Source: Chelonoidis abingdonii
Taxonomy: Eukaryota > Chordata > Testudines > Testudinidae
Direction of reading: 5' to 3'
DNA: 64,000 nt
Assembly: GCF_003597395.2 (NCBI RefSeq)
Contig: NC_133771.1
Location: forward strand, 49,700,962 to 49,764,961
Position 1 is the first letter of the stretch; each line of letters opens with the position of its first letter. Positions 36,165 to 48,750 of the stretch are shown piece by piece. Both the position numbers and the translations under genes were made by a program. Under the pieces are notes generated by a model. The model had not been told where the DNA came from, did no database searches, and worked only from the letters and a program-made list of their open reading frames with translations.

Positions 36165-36169
36165 TAACT

Positions 36170-37190
36170 CTCTGACATCCCTGTGAAGTAGGTAAATAAG
36201 TATTGCTAGCCTCAGTTTACAGCCAGAGAAGCTAAAGCAGAGAGGTTATGTGATTTGTCCCAGGCTACATAATCTGAACACCATACCACTATGCCTCTGG
36301 AAAACCATCACTACAATGTGTAGGCCTTCCAGATGACACTTTAAAAAACAGGGTAGCTTTTCAGACAAGTGGCTTTGTGTTGCAAGTTCCATTTGCTCAT
36401 ATCAAACTTGTACCAAAATTTTTATGCTCACAATTCAGTTGTTGGTGCAGATCTAAAAGGCAGCACCTCCAACAACCTGATCATGGGTGCAAATCAGATA
36501 AGGTGCATTTATACAGTTGTGCACTCACAATTCATTTTGTGGCTGCAAAAATGCTGGTACAAGTTGAGCTTCCACACAGGGAGGCTGGTCTAAGCCCTGC
36601 AGAAAATATACCACTAAAGATACTATTTTGTTTTTTTATTAGAGAAGTTGTGTGTGTCTGTGTCCTTGGTTAAAATTTGTCCATTCTATACATTATTGTG
36701 CTATGTTCATTTGTCGCAGTTGTCTGCCCCAAGGCAACTGCACTTCAGAAGTACAATGTGTATGTAATGGTAAATTGCTTTGGGATCCTTTGGCATTAAA
36801 GGAGTTACATATAGCAAATATAAAATAGTATGTATACCATTTTATTGATTTAAAATAGATTTAATGAGGTATATTAAAAAAGGATTTTTAATTGTTAGGC
36901 AGGAGCTGCAGGGTTTAAAGATGTAGTCACTATAGTGAAGGGAGTGTGGTCCTCTTGCAGAATTCCTGAAATGCAGATGACACTGATAATGCTCCTTAAA
37001 CTAAGCCCACAGCATGGAATAATGCCTCCCCAACATCTGTAAATGTGGAAGTCTGTCTGTTACTGTGATATGCTACTAAGTAGACAGCTGATAAAAGAAA
37101 AGTGATTTCGACACACAGGAGGCTCCAAGAGACTGAGTGACAGCATGCTTGTAGCTGATCACTTTCAGAAGGAAACTCGAGTATTTCTTG
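36170..37190. other. Probable BEND6 intron with a LINE-like tail at about 36755-36830
   Basis: 36770-36825 (GTAAATTGCTTTGGGATCCTT..., TTAAAGGAGTTACATATAGCAAATATA) resembles the 3' tail of old L2-like repeats. Nothing else. Confidence 0.4.
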
Positions 37191-37195
37191 ATGAC

Positions 37196-37676
37196 AGTAT
37201 CAGGGTTGCCATTTAGTGAGCACTCCCTCATGATCAGGAGTGCGTCTGCCATGCCCTGCTAACAATTTCTCCCCTTTAAGGCTCTCCCATGACATTTCCA
37301 CCAAACACTCTCACAGGCCCTTTTGACCCAGCTTCAGCCTCCAGGCCCTTCTGGTCAGGCTTTTATTCCTTTGTCATGTTCCCAATACATCAAACCAAAA
37401 TTGAAAACAACAACATAGCAATTAGCCGGCTGGTCTTGAGCTCTGTCTTCCAGGGTATCCCTTCCATCGCTTACTGGCAGGCCTCCTGCCTCCAGCAATC
37501 TCACAAAAGCCCCCTTCACTGTAGCCTGCCCTCCCACACTCCAACTTCTTCCTTGTTGCAACTTCCTGCTACTCTTATAATGGAACCACCTGATCCAACC
37601 CATATGTGACTCCTTCGTAATCAGGGTTGACTAGGCCTAGGCCCTCCAGCCCTTACGGGCTAGCCACCATGTTACA
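37196..37676 (-). repeat. 3' LTR of the antisense LTR element
   Basis: Aligns with 39013-39479 through GGGTTGCCATTTA, AACAATTTCTCCC, CCAGGCCCTTCTG, TTTATTCC, CATGTTCCCAATACA and GGCCTAGGCCCTCCAG. The many differences between the two LTRs indicate an old insertion. Confidence 0.8.
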
Positions 37677-39012
37677 CTCCCCACTCCAACCCCATTAAAG
37701 CCTTGCCAGGGCAAATTCTATCTGAAGAAAACTTCCCCTCCTTCCTGCAGTGTATGTGTGTCACTAGTCACGTGAATGCATTGTCCAGGCTCTCTCCCCT
37801 TCCGGTTTGCTCACCATAATACACAGGCAATCTCTTTTTTTCTAGGGTCTCCTGATGCTCCTCAACTAACTGCTCCCATGTCCCCTGAGAGAGAGTTTGA
37901 ACTATCCACACCTTCCTTGTTTCCCCAACCCTCACCATTTCGGTGCCTACCAGCTGCCCACAGGATGTTGTCTGAGTCCCAACATCAATCCCCTGGATCA
38001 CAGTTTGGGCTCCCACTTTTCCACTGACCCAGTACCTGCTTCCCAGGACTCTTCTCTGTTTGGGGCATACCTAACTAACTATTGCATCTTTCACAAACCC
38101 TTTCTCCTTAGGTGATCTGGCCTTAAACTCTCCTGTACCTATAGGATAAGCCAGAACCCCTTTGTTTTACTGTCTCTTATCAGATACATGGGGTTTATAA
38201 AATCCAGCTAACAAATTTTACATGACACTGACATTTGCCGGACTGTCCTGGGTACTATGTCTCATTTTTAACAAGATTCATTCTGTCTTGCACTCCTCAG
38301 GCTGACATCCCACATCGCCATGGTCCCAGACTTCAGAAGAGTAAGCATTCTGTTTATGACCTTCTATTCCACATGGAAAATACACCTCAGGAGGGCTCTT
38401 CTGCCTCCTTAGACGAGACGGTCTCTTAGGAGGGGACCCAGCCTCCCTACATGGCTAAAACATCGTCCCCTCAAAGTCACTTTACACAAGAGGACAGTTC
38501 CTCTGACAGTGTCCCAATTTCCATCACTGAAAACACATTACTTGGGTCTATTTACCATTCCCTGTGGAATTGCTACTAATCGGCAAGAGCAGGTGAGCTG
38601 TTGATCACTCTTCTAAAGCACTATGGTCTGGGCTAGGCTTAACTTCTACCTGCCTGCTCTAGGTTTTCTCATAGTCACAGTATCCCCACTACTGGCGTTT
38701 CCCCCAAATTTGGGTTGTCCTGGTCTGGCCCTCAGCCTCCAAGTAGGCCTCTGCCTCTTCCACTGCTTCTGCCACTGATGCCAGCTTTTAAACTGCATTG
38801 AGACTTCTGCCACTGCTGCTGGGTGACAAACTGTACCTCCTGCTGCTTTTGTTCACTTGGCAAAAGTCAACAGCAGGATCTGAGTCTTTTGGTTCTGTTC
38901 TGCGAATAATAGGACAGTGTCCTTCATCTTTTTTTTTTTTTATTGTGACCCCTTCAGTTTCCACTTCCCTTTTGGCGGGAGGGGAGTTGAGATTCTTGCC
39001 AGCTACACTAGT

Positions 39013-39479
39013 TGTAGAGGGTTGCCATTTACTCAGCACCGCTCGAGACCGGAGATGCCATTTCAGTACTTTGCTAACAATTTCTCCCTTTTCTGAGGCT
39101 GTCCCATTACATGCCCATCAAACAGTCTCACAGCCACTTTTGGCCAGGCTTCAGTCTCCAGGCCCTTCTGAACAGACTTTTATTCCTTACTCATGTTCCC
39201 AATACAGCAACACACAATTGAAAACAACAAAGGAATTACACTACAGGTCTTGATCTCTGTCCTAAGTGTGTCTTCCATAGCATACTGCCACGCCTCCCGC
39301 CTCTGGCAATCTCAAAAACTCTCACAAAAATCCCCTTCTCTGCATCTTCTCTTTCTCTCTCACTCTGTAGCTTCTTCACTGTAGCTTTCTTCTACTCTTA
39401 CAGCCAGGTGTGACTCCACTGTAATCAGGGTTGGTAGGCCTAGGCCCTCCAGTCCTTGAAGGCAAGCCACCCTGTTACA
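39013..39479 (-). repeat. 5' LTR of the antisense LTR element
   Basis: Partner of 37196-37676. On the minus strand it begins TGTAACAGGGTGGCTTGCC. I could not recognise a tRNA primer-binding site just inside it. Confidence 0.8.
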
Positions 39480-39484
39480 GTGAC

Positions 39485-41478
39485 ACTTTCCAGGATATGG
39501 GTCCTTTATGTTCCATCAAGTTACAATGATTTACTTCTGTGCATTTACTTAGTGTAGCTAGGTACCAGCTGATGGATCTTTGCTGCATCTGCTCCATTTA
39601 TGCACCACAAAAGCAGGATTCTGGTCACGCAAAACAAAAGTGTAACCACTTGTATGTTATATTCTGTTGGGTTGGATCCATGTAAAAAGACTGGTTTGCT
39701 ACTTCTGGGTACTAAGACAGAATATTTTTTCTTTAGTTAACTGGTGGTGATCAAGCCTATCCCCTACTGCTGGTATTATGCCATGAAGAGGACTTTTGGA
39801 CAGGGGATTTGGAGTAGAAGAGAAGGCACTTGAAGTATTAACCAGGCAGCCCTTCTAAATGTATAATCACTTACCAAGGGAAGCCAAAAAATAACGCATG
39901 AGTGTCGGCAGTCAAAATGCCATTGGACTGTTGATATTGACATGAGTGCAGCCTTGAATACGCTAGCCCCTATTTTTCTGCAGTGCTCTTATAATTGAAG
40001 GGTGTATGTCATTGTTAATAATTCTTTAAAATGGAGTCGCTCAGCAAAATAGGATAGCTTCTGTTGTCATGTAAAAACAGGTTTGGGCCATTTAGAATGT
40101 TCTGTTCTTTCTATATATGTTCTTGTACTGCAGTCATCACCATAGTTTTAGAGCATCTTTATTATGTAGTGGAATATGAAGGATGGAGGTATGTACTGTA
40201 TTTAGTCTGAACCAGCTTTAAACTCCCTCAGAAAGGCTGGTCATAGGTTCTTCTTACCAGCCAAATTTTAAAGTAGGTTAGTAAGTTATGGAAAGATGTC
40301 TTGATGTTTTCTTCAGCCTTTTATTCACCTTTTCAGAACAAATTCTAAAACAGGTGGTTTAGAGGAATGTCTCTTGACTGTTTGGCCATTTCTCAGAGCA
40401 AGTGCTAAGTTTATATCTTGTTCCTAATTTTGTCTGTGGTAAAACTTCTCTTGGTGACATTGTCCTTCCACTGGAAGAACTTTGGAAGGAATATTTGCAT
40501 ACTCCTATTCATAATGTTACTCTAGCTGGCAGTCTGTACCCATTGGCACATGGTATTTGTGATGGGCTTGTCAATTTGTGCCTGAGCAAATACAAGTTGA
40601 ACTTGTAGACGTGACTGTAGACATACTATTACAGAGCTGTCAGATATCTATTTATTTAAGATATTTATCCAATATGCAGAATTAAGATAATGTACCACAT
40701 CTCTTTCTTTGTAGTCTTGCTTGATCGTTTCTTTGAAAGTCGACTAATGAAAGTAAACCACTGAGTTCAGTAAAGGCATCTCCCCAATCTTTGTGAGTCT
40801 GCACAACATATTGAGCTGTTAGCTAAATGAATTACTAATTTTAAAATAATATTATAATCCTCGAGCTATTAAATAGTTCTGCTTAGTAAATCCATTATTT
40901 TTCCTTTGTCATCTCTCAGGATTACAAAAGAAGGTAGATGGTTTGGTGCAGGAACTAGAGCATTTTCAAAGAAAATATTTCAACCTTATAATTAAAAACA
41001 GAATTGTTCTTATGGTGGACATTGGTATATTTAGGAATTATTAATTTGTCAAGGTATTTTTAGGTTGCTGAAGCTCACAGCATGCAGGAAACTGCAATGA
41101 AAAATAATCACCTCACAGAATCAAGATTTTTGACACACAGTACAAGGTATAGGCCAAACCCTGCCTACTGATAGTCCTTCCGACTTCAAATGCCAATGTG
41201 ACTTTGAAATCAGTGAGACTACCTATGTAAATAAGATCATATGGCTTACTATGAGTAACATCAGTTCACACAGAAGTATCTCAAAATGTTTCACAGCCAG
41301 TTATACCAAACCATCCATTATAATTCAGTTATGGAGAAGTACAGTTGATAGATACTGATAGTAAGAATTGTGTAGCTAAATTCCCTCACACGTTGCCCTG
41401 AAAATTTGCTTCACTTGCATACCCCCTGCTAGTGGACATGGGGTAATTTTAAATGTATCTACAGGATCTATAAAGTTC
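39485..41478. other. Probable BEND6 intron, nothing recognised
   Basis: 2 kb of AT-rich DNA with no recognised feature. Confidence 0.4.
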
Positions 41479-41656
41479 TGCAGGGATAGCTCAGTGGTTT
41501 GAGCATTGGCCTGCTACGTTAAGGCTTGTGAGTTCAATCCTTGAGGGGGCCATTTAGGGACTTGGGGTAAAAATCTGTTTCAGGATTGGTCCTGCTTTGA
41601 GTAGGGGGTTGGACTAGATGACCTCCTGAGGTCCCTTCCAATTCTGATAGATTTTT
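41479..41656 (+). mobile_element. Cry-SINE (tRNA-derived turtle SINE), copy 2
   Basis: A box TAGCTCAGTGG at 41487-41497, B box GAGTTCAATCC at 41530-41540, and a CR1-like tail GGACTAGATGACCTCCTGAG, GTCCCTTCCAATTCTGATAG. Full length and similar to the minus copy at 24984. Confidence 0.94.
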
Positions 41657-43245
41657 CCCCTAATTTTCCAGCTAAATGCATAACAAAATATCTCTGTTGT
41701 TTCTGGGAAGTCTTGGCTCCATAAACCTTGCTTTAGAGCTGTGGATTTTTGCTTCTACATAAATCATTCTTTCCCATAAAATGATTATGATATCACTCTA
41801 TAAAGTTCTTGAGCAATAACAGCACTTCTGCATTCCTCACTGAAGGCCTAATTCTTCTCCCTCTGAAGTGAATGATAAATTTCACACTGACTTCAGTGGG
41901 AACAGAATTAGACCATAGAACTGGAAAAATAAAATAGTTAAATAAGGCCTTATTTTTAATTATAAACTTGTTATGAGGCCATTTAAATTCTCTTGAGTTT
42001 CTACTTTAGTCCAAGATATTTTGCACCCATATCTTTAATTTTCTTGGGAAATTCAGTTTAAAAAGCAGTGGAGACCAAACTCTTAAATAGGACCAGTTTC
42101 CTAGCGCTGAGTGAAGTGGTTTTGGCTGCAGCAGACCCAGCTCTCTACCCTCCTGCTGGTAGCTGGTTAGCAGAGCACTTTCCAGTGAGAATTGGGATTA
42201 TTAAAGGCTGGACCCAGAAGGCTGTCAATATAAAATGTTAACAATGGTAGTATATATAAATTTGAGAATTATCATGTTTCACTGCAATACTATGAGTTTA
42301 ATCTTTTCTATGTAGGCATTAATCCTGGGAGGATAGGAAACAGGTATACAGTATAGGATTGTATGTTGTGGGCTTGATCTTGTTTCTGTTGAAATCAGTA
42401 GCAAAGCTCTCACTGACTTCAGTGAGAACAGACTCAGACTCAGTGAGTGGCTAAAAACACATGTTGTAAATTTGTAATACTTTACATTACATTTACTGAG
42501 AGGAAAGCGAAGTAGTGATCTCATCGTGGTATCTGCCAGCTCTCCTGCTGAATGGAACTGGAAAAGACTGTGTCAGCCACAGGGAGGGAGATGTCTTTAC
42601 AAAGACCTTTGTGTTTATTTTTCTTATTCTGGCTTTCTTGGTTACTTAGTAACAGTATTGTATGTGCAAAATTGTATATTTAATGTCTGTTTAGTATGTG
42701 AGATGTGAGCATGTCTGCAAAAATTAGGGATCCATTTAATATATGTTTCCTCTACACTGCATGTAAATGGCAGATTCCACCTTTTTTTTAATTCTACAGG
42801 CTATCTGATTTCAGAGAAACTAGAGATAGATTAGGGTCTCTCAAGAGAAATAAACAGTAACTTTCAGGTACAGTAGTTATGAAATGGGTAGCTTGTGTTT
42901 TCAGACGGAGAATCTGGCAGTTGTAAAGTAACTTGCTTACAAAAGCATGCAAGTGTGGTTTTTAATAAATGGTACACAACTCCCTTCTGCAGTTAGTAAC
43001 TGCACACTGTAATATTAGTGAACAATTACATCTCTTCCAGTTAAATGATTTAATCTACCAAAACTCTCAATCTGCCTCCCAAAGCAGAGAAAAAAAAGAT
43101 TGACAACACAAGACCAGATTCATTCTAGACTGGTAGATTCTGAACTCCAAGCTCCAAAAGCAGAAAGTCCAGCAGGAATGGTGGCACTGGACTTAGCTGG
43201 TACAGCTTTAAAAGTGGCCAAGACCCTGTCAGGATGGAACAGTCT
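41657..43245. other. Probable BEND6 intron, old repeat traces
   Basis: 41845-41915 (CTAATTCTTCTCCCTCTGAA.., GACTTCAGTGGGAACAGAAT) resembles an old amniote repeat. Nothing else. Confidence 0.35.
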
Positions 43246-43251
43246 AAGGCA

Positions 43252-43664
43252 GCAGTCATAACCCCTCACAGGGTCATGAGGTTATTACGTGGGGATCGCA
43301 AGCTGTCAGGCTCCGCTCCCAAATCCCACTTCACCTGCACAGGGAGTCCTTGGACTTATGACACAATTGGTTCCTGAAAATTGTGTCTTAAGTTGAAAAT
43401 GTCATAACTTGAATTTCAAAGAGGAACAATGTCAGATCGAGCATTGTAAAGTCGAAACTAACGTCGTAAAGTCAAAACATGATGACAATTTATAAACATT
43501 GTTAAGTGCTGTTGGTCGTAACTCAAATATCGTAAAGTTGAGGACTGCCTGTAGTGTTAAATATAAAAAAATGTGTTTTTAATTTATAAGGGGGGGGAGG
43601 TCGCACTCAGAGGCTTGCTGTGTGAAAGGGGTCACCAATACCAAAGTTTGAGAACCACTGATCT
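43252..43664. mobile_element. hAT-type element split by a mariner-like MITE
   Basis: Right end GTTTGAGAACCACTG is the hAT end; flanks are GTCTAAGG on the left and ATCTAAGG on the right (seven of eight). 43565-43640 is the same family as 3983-4200. The inner element 43340-43551 has ends CAGGGAGTCCTTGGACTT and inverted CAGGCAGTCCTCAACTTT. Confidence 0.65.
43340..43551. mobile_element. Mariner-like MITE nested in the hAT element
   Basis: 212 bp with inverted ends CAGG.AGTCCT; AT-rich inside with repeated GTCGTAA/CGTAAAGT motifs. No coding capacity. Confidence 0.65.
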
Positions 43665-43669
43665 AAGGC

Positions 43670-45045
43670 AGCCGGGAGATGCATAGATAGCCTCTCCCTG
43701 GAGTCCTATACCAGTGGAGCTACTGGAGGCTGGAACGGATTATAAAGCTGCCCTCTTCTACAATGCAGGCTTATGAGTTGAGCTGGTTGGAGTTTATTGA
43801 CCAAACATTTTTTCATTGGATAATGCTGATTCATTGAAAGTAAAACTGTTTTCTGGAAAAGATCTGTTTCAACACATTTCCCATTTTGAAAAGGTTTTGA
43901 GGAAAAAAGTTTATAAATTATCAAAATGTCACATTTCAGCATTTTTTTAAAATTAAAAAATTTGGCAGTTTTTACTATGATTCTTTCTTATTCTGCCCAA
44001 GCAACAACTAGTGTCCCTAACCAGGGTGTGTACACATTTGTTTTACATTTGTGGTGATCTGTTTTGTCAGATAGGATGCATCATCTCCTGGAGATGATGC
44101 ATCCTATCATCCAGTCCTTACTCAAGCAAGACGCACACTGACTCCATCTGAAGAAGTGGGGTTTTTTATCCATGAAAGCTTATGCCCAAATAAATCTGTT
44201 AACCTTTAAGGTGCCACCAGACTCCTCATTGTTTTTACTGACTCCAGTGAGAGTTTTTCCTGTGAAAGAACTGCAAGACTGGCCTTCCTTTTCCTTCTAT
44301 AGGTGCAGGATCTTGGATTTTTTCTTTTCTTCATTACAGATATTTTGTTCTACCTTTCCAACCACTTTAATTACTTTCTCAAGAAGATGCCAACAGACAG
44401 GTAGGTATTTATCCCTGAGGGTCTCTAGCTTGTCACAGTAAATTGTGTGAAGAGATCAGTGGGGTGGGGGGGAAATACCAAAGAAATCGAAGGTTGTGTT
44501 ATTTTACTCAGTGTTTTTTATGTTGAAATAAAACTGATTTAAACCATTTCATGTCTAATATATTTAAAACAGCTGGATGCGTGCTGATTCGAGAACTGGA
44601 TACTAGAGAGCCTCTGCCACCTCTTAAGCATTGCTTTCTTGCCTCAACCTCTGCAAAAGCAGCAGGAGCAGCAGCACAGCACAGCACAGATGCCTTTTAA
44701 AGCAGCCCTGAAAGCTCTGTGACTTCTCCCCCTAAAATCAGAGAAGTCATGCAATCCATAACTGTGTGACAAATCACTAGCCCTGAATATTATTTTCTAA
44801 TTTCTGGCAGAGTCCCATGTTTTTAAGTTGTTATTTTTCTCTTTGTTTTTTTCTTGTTTTTGCTGACCACGTAAACCTGAAATCGCGCATGTTAAAGGCA
44901 CCTAAGATGCGACAGACCTGTACTCAGCAGGTGTAAGAGCAGCAGAATCAGGCTCCTAGTGATTCATGACTTGTGGATTCCTTTTCCCCAGACATTACGT
45001 GTAAAGTTTTGGGTGTTTTCAGATCATCTGGGGCTTTCTAGTTGT
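43670..45045. other. Probable BEND6 intron
   Basis: Apart from the retroposon at 44148-44240 and a short GCAGCA/CAGCA run at about 44658-44692 I see nothing. Confidence 0.4.
44148..44240 (-). mobile_element. Truncated copy of the GTAGCC..GTTAGTCTG retroposon family
   Basis: Minus strand: GAGTCTGGTGGCACCTTAAA, GGTTAACAGATTTATTTGGG, CATAAGCTTTCATGG. The GTAGCC head is missing. Confidence 0.65.
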
Positions 45046-45049
45046 TCTG

Positions 45050-45800
45050 AGAATCATAGAAGTATAGGACTAGAAGGGACCTCAATAGGTCATCTAGGCC
45101 AGTCCCCTTCTCTCAAGGCAAGACTAACTGATAACGAGACCATTTCTGACAAGTGTTTATCTGTTCTTAAAATCCTCCAATGACAGAGATTCCATAAGCT
45201 CCCTAGGAAATTTGTTCCAGTGCTTAACAAATCCTGACAATGGGGAAGTTTTTCTTAATGTCCAACCTAAACCTCCCTTGCTGCAATTTAACCCCATTGC
45301 TTCTTGTCCTATCCTCAGAGATTAAAGAGAACAATTTTTATCCTCCTCCTTAAAACAACCTTTTATGTACTTGAAAACTGTGTGACTCCCTCTGTCTTCT
45401 CTTCTCCAGACTTCTCCAATTTTTTTCAGTCTTCCCTCATAGGTCATGTTTTCTAGACCTTTAATCATTTTTGTTGCTCTCTTCTGGACTTTCTCCAATA
45501 TGTCCAGATCTTTCCCGAAATGTGGCGCCAAGAACTGAACACAATGTCCAGCTGAGGCCTTACCGTGCAGAGTAGAGTGAAAGAATTACTTCTTGTGTCT
45601 TGCTTACAACATTCTTGCTGATACATCCCAGAATGATGTTTGCTTTTTTTGCAACAGTGTTACACCGTTGACTCATATATAGCTTGTGATCCACTATGAC
45701 TCCGAGATCCCTTTCTGCAGTACTCCCTCCTAGGCAGCCATTTCCCATTTTGTGTGTGTGCAGTTGACAGTTCCTTCCTAGTGGAGTACTTTGCATTCAT
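45050..45800 (-). mobile_element. CR1 LINE, 3' end in antisense
   Basis: Opens GAATCATAGAAGTATAGGAC (the inverted CR1 tail). The minus frames read LEKVQKRATKMIKGLENMT and further back CNTVAKKANIILGCISKN, standard C-terminal CR1 ORF2 wording. Truncated at its 5' end and frame-broken. Confidence 0.9.
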
Positions 45801-45987
45801 ATTAAAGAAAATGTAATCTCATGAAATTGCACTTCCCTGAAAAAATGTAAAATAGAAGTACAACTCAGTCCTACACAATGCTACTCATATCATACCCAAC
45901 AAACTCTTCATGGAGAGTACTAATGATAATTCTTATTCCTTTTTTTTAAGGATAATTTCTTTCTCAGCCTAGTAGCTATCACTAGAG

Positions 45988-46270
45988 CAGGGGTCGGCAA
46001 CCTCTGGGATGCGGCTCAGCAGCGTAAGCACCCTGGAGGGCCGGGCGAGTTTGTTTACCTGCCACATCAGCAGGTTTGGCTGATCACGGCTCCCACTGGC
46101 GTCCCTTGGCCCGTGCTGCTTTCCGCTCCCCCCAGTGGCCTGGGACAGCGAACCGCAGCCAGTGGGAGCCACGGTCCACCAAACCTGCCGACGCAGCAGG
46201 TAAACAAATTGGCCCGGCCTGCCAGTGTGCTTACCCTGGCGAGCTGCGTGCCAGAGGTTGCCAACCCCTA
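45988..46270. mobile_element. hAT MITE with GC-rich hairpin core and 8-bp target duplication
   Basis: Ends CAGGGGTCGGCAACCTCTGG and inverted AGGGGTTGGCAACCTCTGG. Perfect duplication CACTAGAG at 45980-45987 and 46271-46278. The core (GAGTTTGTTTACCTGC... / ...GCAGGTAAACAAATT) is the same kind of hairpin as at 9435. Confidence 0.93.
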
Positions 46271-46278
46271 CACTAGAG

Positions 46279-47512
46279 CATCATATCATTAAGCCTTTTG
46301 AGAGGAGTGTATTTGGTCTTTTGAAAATTAAGAGGACAAAATATATCCCTGTGCAGAGGGCCAGCTCTTCTGAAGCATTTCCATGGTTCACAGGCCTTGT
46401 GCTAGCCCTCCGTATAGGGGTGAATTGCCTTTTAGAGCATTGAGCCAGACCTCACTCTGGCATAATAGCCTCAAACAATTGTGCTCCTTTTCAGCTCCTG
46501 GTTAACTACATGACAGCCCATGCATACACCACCAGATCACCTTTACACAGAATGAGATCAAACAAATCACTCAGTTATCACATTTGGGCCTTCATACATT
46601 CACTGGTTTGTAAAACTGATGTACCTCCCTGAACCGATAGATGGATCCATATATGTGTCCATGAGAAGAATAAAGTTTGGCAAAAGCCCATAGCTATTTC
46701 TAAAAATTCTAATGACCATTTAAAAGTAGAAAATATTTTCAGAAAGTAATACATGTATATGAACTGACTTATATTTGTAGTAATCCATTTAACAATAATC
46801 TGCTCCCATTTGAATGATGTTGCATTGTTTTTAATAGAACAAACTAAAATATAAACTACTCCAGTTTGCATTTTGTTCCTTCTCTTCCCCCTGCCCATGA
46901 ATTTTCAGTACTGCCAAGAGAATTAAAATAGTCCTTTCCTTCCTTTGTTTTAAGAGTCTAATGTAAAAGAAATGGGTGTGTGTGTGTGTAAATGTTGGTT
47001 CTGTGTTCTCCTTATAGCCTTTAATCTAGTTCATAAAAGGCAGCCCAACTGTCTAATAGTCCTGAGATTGTCATTTCATATATATGTCAACTTTTCCATT
47101 GCCAGAATGTGTCAGACTCCATCCAGTCACTTATCCTTGGTGTTCTGGGTTGCTCCTATATGACTAAGTGTACTGTACATCTTGGTGCCCATAGTATGAC
47201 TAATAGTCTTTTTAGTCATACATCCCTTTAAATAGCATACACAATACGTATACCTCAAGTTGCAAGGATAAACTATTGTCTGAAGTTTTTATCATCTTTG
47301 TACCTTTAAGCCTTTGGAGTCTATATTATCTCACAGAGGTTTTACCTCTGCATTCAGGACCCTATAAGGTGAGGCAAACTCCAGGCATAGTGGTCAGGGG
47401 GCAGCAGACAGATAAGGAGACAAGGTAGTAGTGTGGAGGCAGAGACCCTCTGTATGAATGCCCCTTTTCTTCAGTGGATCCCCTATAGTGTATAGGTTTG
47501 GAGAACATAAGA
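46279..47512. other. Probable BEND6 intron, nothing recognised
   Basis: Short GT run at about 46977-46989; otherwise no feature. Confidence 0.35.
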
Positions 47513-48475
47513 ACAGCCATACTGGGTCAGACCAAAGGTCCTTCTACCCCAGTATCCTGTCTTCCAACAGCAGCCAATGCCAGGTGCCCCAGAGGGAATG
47601 AACAGGTAAGCATCAAGTGATCCATTCCCTGTCACTGATTCCCAGCTTCTGGCAAACAGAGGCTAGGGACACCATTCCTGCCCATCGCAGCTAATAGCCA
47701 TTGATGGACCTATCCTCCATGAATTTACCTAGTTTTTTTTTTGAACTGTCTTATAGTCTTGGCCTTCAAAACATCCTCTGGCAATGTGGTGAGTTCCACA
47801 GGTTAACTGTGTTGCTGTGTGAAGAAATACTTCCTTTTGTTTGTTTCAAACCTGCTGTCTATTAATTTCATTTGATGGCCCCTAGTTCTTGTGTTATGAG
47901 GAGTAAATAACACTTCCTTATTTACATTCTCCATGCAATCATGATTTTATAGACCTCTATCATATCCCCCCTTAGTCGTCTCTTTTCCAAGCTGAAAAGT
48001 CCCAGTCTTATTAATCTCTCTTCTTACGGAAGCCGTTCCATACCCCTAATAATTTTTGTTGCCCTTTTCTGAACCTTTTCCATTTCTAATATATCTTTTT
48101 GAGATCAGTATCAGAAGGGTAGCCATGTTAGTCTGGATCTGTAAAAACAGCAAAGAATCCTGTGGCACCTTATAGACTAACAGACGTTTTGGAGCTTGAG
48201 CTTTCATGGGTGAATGCATCTGACGAAGTGGGTATTCACCCACGAAAGCTCATGCTCCAAAACGTCTGTTAGTCTATAAAGTGCCACAGGATTCTTTGCT
48301 GCTTTTTGAGATCAGGCGACCACATCTGCACTGAGAATTCAAGATGCGGCCGTACCATGGATTTATATAGAGGCAATATGATATTTTCTGTCTCATTATC
48401 TATCTCTTTTCTAGTGGTTCCTAACATTCTGTTCGCTTTTTTGATTGCTGCTGCACATTGAGACCAAATCTCTTT
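47513..48475 (-). mobile_element. CR1 LINE in antisense, interrupted at 48108-48301
   Basis: Opens AACATAAGAACAGCCATACT, followed by GTCAGACCAAAGGTCC, the inverted 3' end of a second CR1 subfamily. CATATCCCCCCTTAGTCGTC and TTTTTGATTGCTGCTGCACA are typical of its antisense body. Pieces 47513-48107 and 48315-48475 are continuous once the insert is removed. Truncated, inactive. Confidence 0.9.
48108..48301 (+). mobile_element. Fold-back retroposon copy with 13-bp target duplication
   Basis: Starts GTATCAGAAGGGTAGCCATG. Arms 48148-48215 and 48234-48301 are inverted copies (65 of 68 bases match) around an 18-base loop. The 13-base sequence CTTTTTGAGATCA occurs at 48095-48107 and 48302-48314. Inserted in the CR1 element only about 450 bp before BEND6 exon A. 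Confidence 0.92.
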
Positions 48476-48717
48476 CCACTTCTGTGGCTGTATGTATGCT
48501 AGGCAAACTCTTCCCCTCTCCCCTTTTGAAGGAAGATTTCGCAGGAGACTTGGTTAGTTTTCTCTTCCTCTATACAGGTTATTTTCACACAGAGAGGGCG
48601 ACAGATTGTAAAATCCAAGGAGGAGAGGGTTGGATTTTTTTTTTTAAATCTGTTTGTAAAGCTTCATGTACTCCAGTGACATGATGAAATAATTATTTTT
48701 CCTATGAAATTCTTCAG
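48476..48717. other. BEND6 intron end before exon A
   Basis: Leads to the acceptor ATTCTTCAG at 48709-48717; no repeat recognised. Confidence 0.4.
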
Positions 48718-48750
48718 GCTGTGGCTGTGTGACAAGAAAATCTCTTAAAA

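Larger units (their letters stand above)
37196..39479 (-). mobile_element. LTR retrotransposon with two LTRs, internally deleted, antisense to BEND6
   Basis: Two related direct copies, 37196-37676 (3' LTR) and about 39013-39479 (5' LTR), both ending on the minus strand's start as TGTAAC. Flanks are ATGAC/GTGAC (four of five bases). Each LTR has AATAAAAG on the minus strand. A polypurine tract (GGGGTTGGAGTGGGGAG) adjoins the 3' LTR at 37677-37695. The 1.3-kb interior has a broken CCHC zinc-knuckle at about 38485-38530 (one Cys codon is now TGA), so gag-derived; no pol recognised. Ty3/gypsy or ERV class uncertain. Inactive. Confidence 0.8.

Noticed and set aside
41479..41560. A functional tRNA gene
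   Set aside because: The A and B boxes belong to a SINE head: the sequence runs into a CR1-like tail and does not form a full cloverleaf.
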